Source: JBFWUW01 sp050247075
GTDB lineage: Bacteria > Planctomycetota > Planctomycetia > Pirellulales > JBFWUW01
Length of the DNA: 64,000 nucleotides
Assembly: GCA_050247075.1 (NCBI GenBank)
Contig: JBFWUW010000032.1
Location: 7,636 to 71,635 of the forward strand
Reading direction: 5' to 3'
Positions 50,941 to 61,100 of the stretch are shown piece after piece (position 1 is the first letter of the stretch; the number at the start of each line of letters is the position of its first letter). The position numbers and the translations under genes are program-made. A model generated the notes under the pieces. The model saw only the letters and a program-made list of their open reading frames with translations. It did not search any database and was not told the origin of the DNA.

Positions 50941-53168
50941 TGGCTGATTACACCTGGCCGCAACGCGGTACGGCAACGATTTTGGGCACCTCGCCCGACC
51001 GGTTGGATGGCTTGCCCAAGTCCACCGGCGCCGCCAAATATGCGTATGATGCCTCGCCCGACCGCATGTTGATTGCCCGGGCGCTGGGCTGTCCGCACGC
51101 GCACTGCAAGGTCAAAAAGATCGACGTTTCGGCCGCCCGCAAGGTGCCGGGCGTGGTGCATGTGGCCTTGATGAAGGAATTCAAGGACATGGATGGCCAG
51201 CCGACCGAGCCCGAGGTTCGCTGGGCTGGCGACTTGCTGGCCGTGGTCGCCGCCGAGAGCGAGGGGGCCGCCGCCGAGGGGATCAAGGCGATCAAGGTTG
51301 AGTACGACGTGTTGGACGTCTTCGTGAAGGAAGAAGACCTGGCCGCGGCCGAAAAGGCCAAGCGCACCGACAAAGGGGGCCAAAAGTCCAAGCTGGAAAA
51401 GGAACCCGGCGATGATGACGACGAGGACGAATTCACCGAGCAAGAGATCGAACGGCTGCTCAAGGAGTGCGAGGAAAATGGCGTAGTGATCGAAGGGCAC
51501 TACGGCATTCAGGCCATTACCCACATGTGCCTGGAACCGCACGGCTCGACCTGTTCGTGGCAAGACGGCAAGCTGGTCGTGAATCTTTCGACGCAAAACG
51601 TGTCGGGCACGGCCACGCAATTCGCCGAGCCGCTGGAGATTACCGCGGATGATGTGACGATTAAGTGCGACTACATCGGCGGCGGTTTCGGCAGCAAGTT
51701 TGCCGCCGACCAATGGGGTGTGGTAGCGGCTCAAATCTCGCGCATGACGGGCCGGCCCGTCAAGCTGATGCTGGAACGCGACCAGGAACTAAAAACCGCC
51801 GGCAGCCGGCCATCGGGCTTTATCAACGTGAAGGTTGGGGCCGACAAGAATGGCGTCATCCAAGTGTGGGACTCGCACTTGTGGGGTTCTAACGGTGTGG
51901 ATGGCGGCGGCATTGGGGCCGGCGTCATTCCCTACGTGTTTGAGCCGAAGAACCTGCGCAACCGCGTGACGACCATTAGTGTCAACGCCAGTCCGTCGCG
52001 GGCGTGGCGGGCACCCAACCATCCGCAAGGCTGCGCTATCACCCATACCGTGCTGGACGATCTGGCCCACAAGCTGGGTAAGGACAGTTACGACATCTTC
52101 CTGGCCAACTTGCCCAGCGTCAGCAATGGCAAGGCCGACGTGTACGCCGACCAGATGAAGGTCGCCGCCGAACTGATGGGTTGGAAAGACAAGTGGCACG
52201 CCCACGGCAAAGGGGACGCCGATGGCGACGTGGTGACCGGCTTGGGCATGGCCCTGCATACCTGGGGAGGCGGCCCGCATAGCTCTAACTGCACCATCAA
52301 GGTCTATCCCGATGGCGGCGTAGAGACCTTCCTGGGGAGCCAGGATATTGGCACCGGCACGCGTACCGCCATTGGCATGGTGGTGGCCGAAACGCTGGGC
52401 TTGCCGTTGTCGGCGGTGCGGGTCAATATCGGCAGTTCCAAGTATCCGGCCAGCGGCCCATCCGGTGGCAGTACTACCATCGGCGGCGTGTGCGAATCGA
52501 ACCGCCGCGCCGCGACCGATGCCTTGGCCCACCTGTCGGGCCTGGTGGCCCGCAACCTGATGGTGGGCGTGGGCGATCTGGAAGCCAAGGAGGGGCGTAT
52601 CCAGGTGCGGGGAGACGCGGAGAAAGGTGTCACCTGGCAACAGGCGTGCGGCATGTTAGGCATGCAGCCGTTGGAGGTCCACGGCACCTATCAGCGCGGC
52701 AAGACGCAAACCGGCCTGACCAGTTCACAGGTGGGCGGCGTGCAGATGGCCGAGGTGGCCGTCGATCGCGAGACGGGCGTGGTCAAGGTCAAGAAGTTCG
52801 TGGCCGTGCAAGACATGGGCCTGATCGTCAACCGCAAGACGGCCACCAGCCAGATGAACGGCGCGATCATCATGGGAATTGCCTACTCCCTGTTTGAAGA
52901 ACGGATCATGGATGGCAAGACGGGTGAGTTCGTCAACTGCGAGATCGCCGACTACCGCTTGCCACGCTTGGGCGACATCGGTGAGATCGTCGTAGAGCTG
53001 TACGAGCCCGACAGCGAGTACCAGCGCGGGGTTGTCGGCCTGGGCGAGCCCCCCGTTATCTCCCCCGGCGCGGCTATTTCCAACGCCGTTTGCAATGCGC
53101 TGGGTGTGCGGGTGCCCGTCCTGCCGCTAACGCCGCAGCGCGTGCTGGCCGCCTTGAAGAACGCCTGA
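50940..53168 (+). CDS. Molybdenum hydroxylase catalytic (Moco-binding) subunit
   Basis: The 742-residue subunit matches the xanthine dehydrogenase/CO dehydrogenase large chain, which hydroxylates carbon centres at a molybdopterin site. Motifs include DYIGGGFGSKFAADQW, RPVKLMLERDQE and the active-site Glu703 in GLGEPPVISPGAA. Residues about 135-175 carry a Lys/Asp/Glu-rich insertion (KAKRTDKGGQKSKLEKEP, GDDDDEDEF) that is unusual in this position. There is no signal peptide, so export would rely on the Tat-bearing small subunit by piggyback. The substrate is not identifiable here. Confidence 0.93.
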   Translation: MADYTWPQRGTATILGTSPDRLDGLPKSTGAAKYAYDASPDRMLIARALGCPHAHCKVKKIDVSAARKVPGVVHVALMKEFKDMDGQPTEPEVRWAGDLLAVVAAESEGAAAEGIKAIKVEYDVLDVFVKEEDLAAAEKAKRTDKGGQKSKLEKEPGDDDDEDEFTEQEIERLLKECEENGVVIEGHYGIQAITHMCLEPHGSTCSWQDGKLVVNLSTQNVSGTATQFAEPLEITADDVTIKCDYIGGGFGSKFAADQWGVVAAQISRMTGRPVKLMLERDQELKTAGSRPSGFINVKVGADKNGVIQVWDSHLWGSNGVDGGGIGAGVIPYVFEPKNLRNRVTTISVNASPSRAWRAPNHPQGCAITHTVLDDLAHKLGKDSYDIFLANLPSVSNGKADVYADQMKVAAELMGWKDKWHAHGKGDADGDVVTGLGMALHTWGGGPHSSNCTIKVYPDGGVETFLGSQDIGTGTRTAIGMVVAETLGLPLSAVRVNIGSSKYPASGPSGGSTTIGGVCESNRRAATDALAHLSGLVARNLMVGVGDLEAKEGRIQVRGDAEKGVTWQQACGMLGMQPLEVHGTYQRGKTQTGLTSSQVGGVQMAEVAVDRETGVVKVKKFVAVQDMGLIVNRKTATSQMNGAIIMGIAYSLFEERIMDGKTGEFVNCEIADYRLPRLGDIGEIVVELYEPDSEYQRGVVGLGEPPVISPGAAISNAVCNALGVRVPVLPLTPQRVLAALKNA

Positions 53169-53245
53169 TCGAACCGCCCCTTCATGCGGCGGGCCTGGCC
53201 CTCTGCATCATCCATTCAAAACTTCGGATAGCTACGAGGCGTACC

Positions 53246-54235
53246 ATGAAAGACTTTGAATACGCGGCCCCGCGGGAGGAAGCCGATGTGGTGGCCCTGC
53301 TGTCGCCAGACTGGGGACACAGCGAAGTACTGGCCGGCGGCACCGACCTGATCGGCCTGATGAAGAAAATGATCGTCACGCCACGTCGCGTGGTGAATAT
53401 CAAGGAAGTCCCCTCGCTGCACGGCATTCAACGCACTAGCGCTGGTGTAACCATCGGCGCTACCACGCGGCTGGATGAGGTTCTTGACAGTTCCGACCTG
53501 GACGATTTCCCCGCGGTCAAGCAAGCCATTCGCGGCATTGCCAGCCTGCAATTGCAGCAACAGGGTACGCTGGGGGGAGAACTTTGCCAGCGTCCCCGTT
53601 GCTGGTATTTCCGCGGAGGGCACGGTTTGTTGGGCGACCGGGGCCGGCTGGCGGCCAACGGAGAAAACCGCTACCACGCCATCTTGGGGAATGCCGGACC
53701 CGCCAAGTTTGTCTCTCCTTCGCGGGTGGCCCCGGCTTTGATCGCCCTGGGTGCGCAAGTTCGGTTTATCGGTCCCGGCCCGGAAGACGAATCGCTGATC
53801 CCGCTGGAGGCCTTCTACCGCACCCCGCGCGAGGAACAGCAGCGCGAGAATATCTTGCTGCCCAACCAACTGCTGACGCACATCCATCTGCCCCTGGCCG
53901 ATGGCTGGCTCAACGCCACGTATGAAGTCCGTCACGGAGAAGGGCCCGACTACCCGCTGGCCAGCGCGGCGGCGGCCCTTAAGATCACCGGAGGCGTTGT
54001 CGCCGATGCCACCATCGTGATGGGGCATGTGGCCCCCACTCCTTGGCTCTCTCGCGAGGCGGCGGGGACCATCATCGGCCAGGGCGTCAACCGTGAATCG
54101 GCCGCGGCCGCTGGCGATGCCGCCGTGGCCCAGGCCACGCCCCTGTCTGGCAACGAGTACAAAGTGCAACTGGCCCGCGTCGCCGTGAAACGGGCCATTC
54201 TGGCCGCCGCCGGCCTGCAAACGGGAGGATTTTAA
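53246..54235 (+). CDS. Molybdenum hydroxylase FAD-binding subunit
   Basis: The 329-residue protein is a CoxM/XdhB-type flavin subunit: LAGGTDLIGLMKKMI binds FAD, TIGATTRLDEVLD and QGTLGGELCQRPRCWYFRG are also characteristic, and HIHLPLADGWLNATYEVRH marks the C-terminal domain. It passes electrons from the Moco site to an acceptor. It is the third gene of the operon, 77 bp after the large subunit. The ATG at 53246 follows CGAGGCG; an upstream frame is discarded. Confidence 0.92.
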   Translation: MKDFEYAAPREEADVVALLSPDWGHSEVLAGGTDLIGLMKKMIVTPRRVVNIKEVPSLHGIQRTSAGVTIGATTRLDEVLDSSDLDDFPAVKQAIRGIASLQLQQQGTLGGELCQRPRCWYFRGGHGLLGDRGRLAANGENRYHAILGNAGPAKFVSPSRVAPALIALGAQVRFIGPGPEDESLIPLEAFYRTPREEQQRENILLPNQLLTHIHLPLADGWLNATYEVRHGEGPDYPLASAAAALKITGGVVADATIVMGHVAPTPWLSREAAGTIIGQGVNRESAAAAGDAAVAQATPLSGNEYKVQLARVAVKRAILAAAGLQTGGF

Positions 54236-54236
54236 G

Positions 54237-54470
54237 ATGTCGACTCCACTTCCAAACGGCGAGCTGCCCGTCATTGGCGGCGCGACCTGCCAGCATCTGC
54301 GTTCCAAGGGAATGTACATCAGCGGCGAGCGCGATCTGGGCAATATGCCCATCGGCGACGGCAACTGCTGGTGCGGCAAGACGCAACAAGTGCTGGGCCC
54401 AGACGATCAACTCGTCGGCCGCGACCGTTGCAGCAGCGCCCGCCGTTGTTACGTGGCGGTATTGTCGTAG
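54237..54470 (+). CDS. Small Cys-rich protein at the end of the hydroxylase operon
   Basis: The 77-residue product starts 1 nt after the flavin subunit stop. It has five Cys: one in GGATCQHL, two in NCWCGKTQQ, and two in DRCSSARRC. It has no signal peptide or membrane helix. Position implies a role with the hydroxylase, such as a cluster or cofactor protein, but there is no family I can name; ferredoxin spacing is not matched. Confidence 0.7.
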   Translation: MSTPLPNGELPVIGGATCQHLRSKGMYISGERDLGNMPIGDGNCWCGKTQQVLGPDDQLVGRDRCSSARRCYVAVLS

Positions 54471-54590
54471 CCACATGGCTCCCGCCATGTTGGCTTGAAT
54501 CTGGATTGGTTTTCCATCGCCATTGGCGCTACTAGAATTGGAGTATCGTTACAGCATCAAGCCTGCACGGCGGGAGCCGTGCGGCTACGT
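54468..54590. repeat. GTAGCC...GGCTCCC palindromic element, full copy
   Basis: The left arm cgtagccacatggctcccgc catgttggcttgaa is inverted at the right end as ttcaagcc... gcgggagccgtgcggctacg. The arms are 30-35 bp and imperfect, with about 45 bp between. Half copies occur at 12195 and 23159. It separates the hydroxylase operon from glmM. Confidence 0.75.
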
Positions 54591-55931
54591 TACCCCAGAA
54601 AGCACCGCGTTGGCTTCATCGCACAAGCGCTGCGCCTCGGCGGCCGTAGAGGCTTCAGCGATGGCCCGCACGATCGGTTCGGTGTTGCTGCCGCGGACCA
54701 GCAGCCATTTGCCGGGCCAGTCCAGCCGCAAGCCATCCAGGCGGTCGGCCGTGGCATCGGCGAAATGCCGGGAGAGCGCGGCGAAGGCCGCCGGCAGCTT
54801 TTCCGCGTCCAGCGAGCATTTGGTCTTCACGATCTCGTAACGGGGGAGTTCCGCGGCAAGCTGGCTGATCGACAGTTCGCGGGCGGCCATCGCATCCAAG
54901 ATTAACGCCATACCGACAAAACTGTCGCGGACCAATCCCACCCGCGGGTCAATCGCGCCGCCGTTGCCTTCTCCCCCCAGCACGGCATTCTCCCGCAGCA
55001 TGCAATCGACGACGTTGGCTTCGCCCACGGCCGAGCGAAAAAACGGCACACCATGTTTTTCCGCCAGATCCTGGGCCATGCGGCTGGTAGAGCAATTGGT
55101 GACGATTGAACCTTTCGTTTGCCGCAGCACATGGTCCACGCACAGGGCCAGCGTGTATTCCTCGCCGATGTACCGCCCCTGCTCGTCCATCACCGCCAGG
55201 CGGTCGGCGTCGGGGTCTTGGCAGAATCCGATCGCGGCACCGGCAATACGGATGCGTTCTTGCACTCCGCGCAGGTTTTCCGACGTCGGCTCGGGCGGGT
55301 GGGCAAAGCGGCCATGCGGTTCTTCACCCACGATGGAGACGTTACAGCCCAGCGCCTCGAGCAGTTTTCTTCCTAACAGGCTGCCGCTGCCATGATTGGC
55401 GTCGAGCAGCACGCTGAACCGGCGGGCTTTGATCCGTGCGACATCGACCGTGGCCAACACCAGCCGCAAGTGCTCGCCAGTGGCGTCGGCACAGGGCTGT
55501 ACCGTCCCTAACTGGTTGAAGGGGGCCCAGGCCGATGTGCCCGCGCGGTAGCGTTCGATGACTTTCTGGCCCTCCGCGGCCGGAATGACCCGGCCCGTCG
55601 CCGAAAAGAGCTTTAGCCCGTTGTACTCCGGCGGATTGTGGCTGGCGGAGATTTGTACTCCGCCTGCCGCTTTGAGCGAGCGGACCAACACGCCGGTGGT
55701 GGGAGTGGCCGCCAGGCTGGCATCGATGCAGTTTCTGCCCACGGCCGACAGGGCCGCGCGGATGGCGTCGGCCAGCATCGGTCCGGTGGTGCGGCCGTCG
55801 CGGGTAACAACAATGGGGCCCGGCGGCAGTTCGGCGGCGAATGCGGCCACATACCGCATGGCCGTTTCGGGCGACAGGCTGTGGCCGATGATGCCCCGCA
55901 AGCCTGACACGCTGATGATCGGTTCTGGCAC
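54585..55931 (-). CDS. glmM: Phosphoglucosamine mutase-type phosphohexomutase
   Basis: The 448-residue enzyme has the alpha-D-phosphohexomutase architecture: phosphoserine loop QISASHNPPEYNG, metal loop DPDADRLAV, sugar loop GGEGNGGAID and phosphate loop RGSNTEPIVR. GlmM interconverts glucosamine 6- and 1-phosphate for wall precursor synthesis; PMM/PGM activity cannot be excluded from motifs alone. The start is a GTG at 55931, chosen because GGAG lies 7 nt upstream; the longer frame to 56018 adds 29 residues with no family match. It is divergent from the next mutase across 136 bp. Confidence 0.88.
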   Translation of the reverse strand: MPEPIISVSGLRGIIGHSLSPETAMRYVAAFAAELPPGPIVVTRDGRTTGPMLADAIRAALSAVGRNCIDASLAATPTTGVLVRSLKAAGGVQISASHNPPEYNGLKLFSATGRVIPAAEGQKVIERYRAGTSAWAPFNQLGTVQPCADATGEHLRLVLATVDVARIKARRFSVLLDANHGSGSLLGRKLLEALGCNVSIVGEEPHGRFAHPPEPTSENLRGVQERIRIAGAAIGFCQDPDADRLAVMDEQGRYIGEEYTLALCVDHVLRQTKGSIVTNCSTSRMAQDLAEKHGVPFFRSAVGEANVVDCMLRENAVLGGEGNGGAIDPRVGLVRDSFVGMALILDAMAARELSISQLAAELPRYEIVKTKCSLDAEKLPAAFAALSRHFADATADRLDGLRLDWPGKWLLVRGSNTEPIVRAIAEASTAAEAQRLCDEANAVLSGVT

Positions 55932-56067
55932 GTTCTCGCTCCGTCGATTTCTTGCACGGCGAATGCCGGCGGCCGCCGCTTCTTCCGGCACTTGTTCCTG
56001 CCGGCAAATTGCCGACAATAGGCCGTTACTCTACCAATTGCCGTCCAGTTCAGCCACGGAGCGCGTG

Positions 56068-57879
56068 ATGTCGGTTCCCGTTCATTTTGATTTAGCCGCC
56101 ACGTTGGCCGCCGTTGATGCGGCGGCCGCCGCCGGCAAACTCACGGCCGGCGCGGTGGCCAACATCAAGGCCTGGCTATCCGAGCCGCGCTACCACGACT
56201 ACGCACCCGACGTGGCGGCGCACGTTGCCGATGGCAAATGGCAGGCGCTGGATGACGTGTTTTGGACGATCATTCCGTTTGGCACGGGGGGCCGCCGCGG
56301 CAAGATGTACCCCATTGGCAGCAACGCCATCAACGACCGCACGATCGGCGAAAGCGCCCAAGGCCTGGCCGACTATATCAAGCAAGCGGTCCCTGGGCCG
56401 CATTCGTGCGCCATCGCCTACGACACGCGGCACCGCTCGCGCGACTTCGCCGAACTGTGCGCCGGCATCATGGCGGCCAATGGCTTTAAGGTCTATTTCA
56501 TGGATGGATACCGCAGCACGCCGTCGCTGTCGGTGGCCGTGCGGCACAAGCACTGCTCTTGCGGCATCATGGTCACCGCCAGCCACAACCCCCCCAGCGA
56601 CAACGCGGTCAAGGCGTATTGGTCGACCGGCGGGCAATTGCTCCCTCCGCACGACACGGGCGTCATTGAGCGCGTGATGAGTACGCAAACCATTCTGCGG
56701 ATTCCCTTCGCCGAGGCCTTGGAAAGCGGCAAGGTGGAATATTGCCAGGACGAGGTAGATACCGCCTACCAGGCCGGCATGAAAGCCCAAAGCCTGGGGG
56801 GCCCGCGCGATTTGAGGATTGTGTATTCTCCCATGCATGGGGTGGGGGCGTCGAGCGTCATGCCGATCCTGGCGGCGGTGGGCTTCAGGGATGTGGAACT
56901 GTTTGGTCCCCATGCCACGCCCGACGGCGATTTTCCCAATGTGCCAGGGCACGTCAGCAATCCGGAGAATCCCGCGACGTTTGACAGCATGATTACCCGC
57001 GCCAAAGAGGCCGGCGCGGATATTGTCCTTTCGACCGACCCCGACGCCGACCGCCTGGGCTGCGCCGCCCCCCTGGTGCCAGGCGGCGAGTGGAAGACAT
57101 TCACCGGCAACCAGATCGCCGCGTTGCTGGCCGAGTACGTGCTGTCGCGGCGGAAGGCCAGCGGCCTGCTGTCGCCCGAGCACTACCTCATCAAGACCAT
57201 CGTGACGACCGAAATGATCCGCCGCATTGGCACCAGCTATGGCGTGGCCACGCATGGCGATTTGATGGTCGGATTCAAATGGATTGGCGGGTTGATGGAT
57301 GTGTTGGGACCGGCCAAATTCGTGCTGGGGACCGAGGAGTCGCACGGCTACCTGGTGGGAGATTACGCCCGCGACAAAGACGCGGCGGTGGCGGCCATGC
57401 TGCTGGCCGAGTTGGCGGCCGAAACCAAAGCCAACAAACAAACGCTGCACCAAAAGCTGGAAGCGCTTTTCTGGCAGCATGGCGTGCATGCGGAAAAAAC
57501 CGTCTCCAAGACCATGCCCGGCTCGGAAGGCATGGCCCGCATGCGCGAGATCATGGCCCGCTTGCGGACGACTCCTCCGCGAACAATCGCCGACCAGCCG
57601 GTGATGCGGGTGCGCGACTACGAACAGCGACCGGCGATGTTGCCGGGCCAGGATGGCCAGCCCGTGGCCGCCCCCCCGGGGGACGTGATCGTGATTTATC
57701 TGAAGGGGGAGGGCAACTTCGTGGCGGTGCGGCCCAGCGGCACCGAGCCCAAGGTGAAGTTTTATCTGTTTGCCTACGAACCGCCGGAGTTGCTGGCCAA
57801 CCTGCCCGACGCCCAAGCCGAACTAGCCGCGCGGCTAGCCGCCATGGAGCGCGACCTGTCGGCTTATGTCGAGGCGTGA
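56068..57879 (+). CDS. Phosphoglucomutase/phosphomannomutase family enzyme (long form)
   Basis: The 603-residue enzyme resembles the larger PgcA/Pgm group: GTGGRRGKMYPIG at the start, phosphoserine loop MVTASHNPPSDNAVK, metal loop TDPDADRLGC, sugar loop GTEESHGYL and the final RPSGTEPKVKFY phosphate loop. It should convert glucose 1-phosphate to 6-phosphate or a similar sugar. The ATG at 56068 has GGAG 6 nt upstream; a large in-frame extension to 55558 overlaps the antisense glmM gene and is rejected. It is divergent from glmM, so the two mutases share a promoter region. Confidence 0.9.
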   Translation: MSVPVHFDLAATLAAVDAAAAAGKLTAGAVANIKAWLSEPRYHDYAPDVAAHVADGKWQALDDVFWTIIPFGTGGRRGKMYPIGSNAINDRTIGESAQGLADYIKQAVPGPHSCAIAYDTRHRSRDFAELCAGIMAANGFKVYFMDGYRSTPSLSVAVRHKHCSCGIMVTASHNPPSDNAVKAYWSTGGQLLPPHDTGVIERVMSTQTILRIPFAEALESGKVEYCQDEVDTAYQAGMKAQSLGGPRDLRIVYSPMHGVGASSVMPILAAVGFRDVELFGPHATPDGDFPNVPGHVSNPENPATFDSMITRAKEAGADIVLSTDPDADRLGCAAPLVPGGEWKTFTGNQIAALLAEYVLSRRKASGLLSPEHYLIKTIVTTEMIRRIGTSYGVATHGDLMVGFKWIGGLMDVLGPAKFVLGTEESHGYLVGDYARDKDAAVAAMLLAELAAETKANKQTLHQKLEALFWQHGVHAEKTVSKTMPGSEGMARMREIMARLRTTPPRTIADQPVMRVRDYEQRPAMLPGQDGQPVAAPPGDVIVIYLKGEGNFVAVRPSGTEPKVKFYLFAYEPPELLANLPDAQAELAARLAAMERDLSAYVEA

Positions 57880-58122
57880 GTAGGGTGGGACAAGCGGCGA
57901 TCGACGGAGCACCTGCGCACGGCATACCCGCGATGTCCCACCATGATTCGCGGTCGCGGCTGCCAGTGAGAACGTAGAGTGGCACAAGCGGCCAGCGGCT
58001 ATGTCATTTGAGAACGGCGGATACGCGACGTCCCACCATGATTCGCCGTGGAACCCGCGATTGGTGGGACATCGCGGGCAAACCGGTTGTGAATGGCGGA
58101 TATCATGGCCGCTTGTCCCACC
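57880..58122. repeat. Intergenic TGTCCCACC repeats
   Basis: In 240 bp there are several units built from gatgtcccaccatgattcgc and its inverse gtgggacatcgcggg, plus ccgcttgtcccaccctact just before the kinase stop. The last matches 6949-6970 almost exactly. They may form stacked hairpins between the two convergent genes. Confidence 0.6.
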
Positions 58123-61100
58123 CTACTCGGGCAGACGGGCCGTTTCGCCAATGGGGCGGGGTTCTGGTTCGCTGCCGGCTTTCCAGTCGGAGGTAAGCCA
58201 GATGAAGGCCGTGCCGTCGCGGCTGCCGGTGAGGACATAGCGGCCGTCGGGCGAGAAGCAGACGGAAGTGACTTCTTGCGAGTGGCCGGCGAGCGTCAAG
58301 ATTTCCTTGCCGCGCACCAGTCCGGCGGGCAGTTCGTTGCCATCCTCGTCCAGTTCTTCCTCCATGCCGTCCTCTTCTGCCTTCTCAACATCGTCGCCAC
58401 CATCGGCTTCGTCCGCCGCGGCAACTTCGTCCGCGTCTTCCTCGGCGGCCTCTTCGTCGTCGGCTGGCATTTCCTCCGCCGGCCCGTCGGCCTCCTCGGC
58501 TTCGTCTGCCTCGGGTTGCTCGACCGGAAGATTCAGCGCGATGCGGCGCGGCGCGGCGACGGGGGCCGTGTCCCACAGTTTACAGGCATTGTCGCGGCTG
58601 CCCGTTAGCGCACGAGTGCCATCGGGCGAGAAGGCCGCCGAGGTCACCGGAGCGGTATGCCCTTGCAGCCGCATCAGTTCGCGGCCGGTGGCGGCATCCC
58701 AAACGCGGGCGGAGTTGTCCTCGCTGCCGGTGATGACAAAGCGGCCATCGTCCGAGTAGGCCGCGCACAGCACGGCATATTCGTGTCCTTCCAGGGTCAA
58801 CAGCGTTTCGGCGGTGGCGGCGTCCCAAATGCGGGCGGTGTTGTCGTTGGAAGCGGTCAACACCTGGGTACCGTCTGGCGAAAACGCCGCCGAGCGGACG
58901 CGCTCGGTGTGGCCGCGGAAAGTTTGTATGACTTTCGTCTCGGCCAGTGACCACAGGCAGGCGGTCTTGTCGTCGCTGGCCGTCAGCACCTGGCTGCCAT
59001 CGCGCGAAAAGACAGCGCTGTTGATGTACTGCGTGTGTCCGCCCGTCAGTTTTTGCTCGGCATGGCCGCTGGCCACATTCCAGATCTTGGCGGAATTGTC
59101 CCAAGAACCGGTGACAACCTGCTTGCCGTCGGGCGAGAAACTGGCGGAAGCCACCGAACCGTGCGGGCTGAAGCTGATCCGTTCGGCGTTGCTGGCGATA
59201 TTCCAAAGGCGGGCGCCTTCTCCCCCCACGGTCAACAGGTTCTGGCTGTCGGGAGCGAAGATGGCGGTCCACACCACGCCGCCGCGTGCATTCAGGTCCA
59301 AGAAAGGCTGGCCGGAGCGGCCCGCGGGGCTAATCTCCTTGCGCGTGGCCAAATCCCACAGCCGCACCGTGCGGTCGGAAGTGCTGACCGTCAGCACGCG
59401 GCGTGCGTCGGGCGAAATCGACAGCCCGTTGATGTCGCCGCTGGGGTCGCTGAGCGCGCCGACAGGCTCGGCCTTGTCGATATTCCAAACAACGGCTTTG
59501 CCGTCGTCGGTACTGACGACCGCTACCGATCCCTTAGAGGCAACCGCCATGGCGCGGACGGCCACCTTGGGTTTTAGCGTCAGGTCGCGGCGTTCCTGGC
59601 CGGTGGCAATATCCCATTGGCCCACCGTGTTGTCGGCGCTGGCCGTTAGTCCGCGGCTGCCATCGGCGGTGAATGCCGCCGCCACGATCTTGCGGGTGTG
59701 GCCCGTCAGTTTGTGCAGCAGCTTGCCGTCGGCGGTGTTCCACAGCCGGGCGTGGCCGTCGGCGTCTCCGGTCAGCAGCAGCCGGCCATCGGGCGAGAAG
59801 GCGGCGGCGGTGACTTCCGCGGGGTGGGCATCCAGCTTGAACAACAGTTCGCCGGTGGTGGCGTTCCAAATCTGGGCCAGGCGGTTCAAACCGCCGGTGG
59901 CAATGCGCTGCCCATCGCGCGAAAGGGCCAATGCCGCAGCGCGGCCGGTCCCTTCCAGGCGCAAGGTTTCGGTGCCGGTCGAGACATCCCACACGCGGGC
60001 CGTGTTATCGACGGCGGCCGTCACCAGGTGCTGGCCATCGGCAAAGAAGGCGGCATTGCTGGCCAGAAATTCGTGGCCCTCTTCCAGCATTTTCAACTCT
60101 TTGGCGGTGGCGACGTCCCACAGGCGGGCCGTGCGGTCGCGGCTGGCGGTGACCACCCGCTGGCCATTGGGAGAAAACCGGGCGGCCATGACGCCATCGG
60201 TGTGGCCTTCCAGCACGCGGCCCCGCAGCACGCGGACTTCCTCGTAGCCTTCGATGCTCCAGATTTTGGCTTCGTGGTCGTGGCTGCCGCTGAGTACCCA
60301 GTGGCCGTCGGGCGAGAAAGCGCACGAGCGGACCCAGCCGGCATGCCCGCGAAGCGTTTTGAGGGTTTTGCCCGACTCGACATCCCACACCTTGACGGCA
60401 TTATCCTGGCCGGCGGTCAGCAGAAGTTTGCCATCCTTGGAGAAACGCACCGAGCGGATCGCGGCGGTGTGGCCTTCCAACGCGCGGTACTGGGGAGGAT
60501 CGACCTTGCCCGTCGTGACCAATTGCTTGAAGTCGAACGGCTTGACATCGTCCACGTTCCAAATCAAGACGCGGTTGTCGTAGCCGCCGCTGGCCACGCG
60601 CTGGCCGTCGGGCGAAATGGCCAAGGTGTAGACCGGGCCGGTATGGCCCGTGAACATCGGCAGGGAGCGGGTTTCGTTCTTGGCCAGATCCCAAACCAGG
60701 GCGGTGCCGTCCTGGCTGGCCGTAATGACGCGCTTTTCATCGGGCGAAAAGATCGCCGCCCAAACCCACCAATGATGCCCGCGAAAGACGCGCAGTTCCT
60801 CACCCGTCTCGACATCCCACAGCCGGGCCGTCTTGTCGTAGGAACTGGTCAGCAGCTTTTTGCCATCGCGCGAGAACGCCACGCTCAGGACGGAATCCTC
60901 ATGCCCCTTGAAGGCCACGGGGCGCGGCTTGCCCGTTTCGGCATTCCACAGGCGGACAAAGCCGCGGCGGTCGTTGCCGCCGGTAGCCACCCACTGTCCG
61001 TCGGGCGAAAAGGCCACGGCCTGAACGTAAGAGCCGCCGTAGGGAATCTGCAACGGCGGGTTGTTGCCGCCGACCTGCCAGATGCGGGCGAGCCCGTCCC

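Noticed and set aside
55558..56067. Extended N-terminus of the phosphohexomutase
   Set aside because: It would overlap glmM antisense; GGAG is placed before the ATG at 56068 and that start fits the family.
56176..57816. 546-residue minus-strand frame
   Set aside because: Antisense to the phosphohexomutase with intact SASHNP-type motifs.
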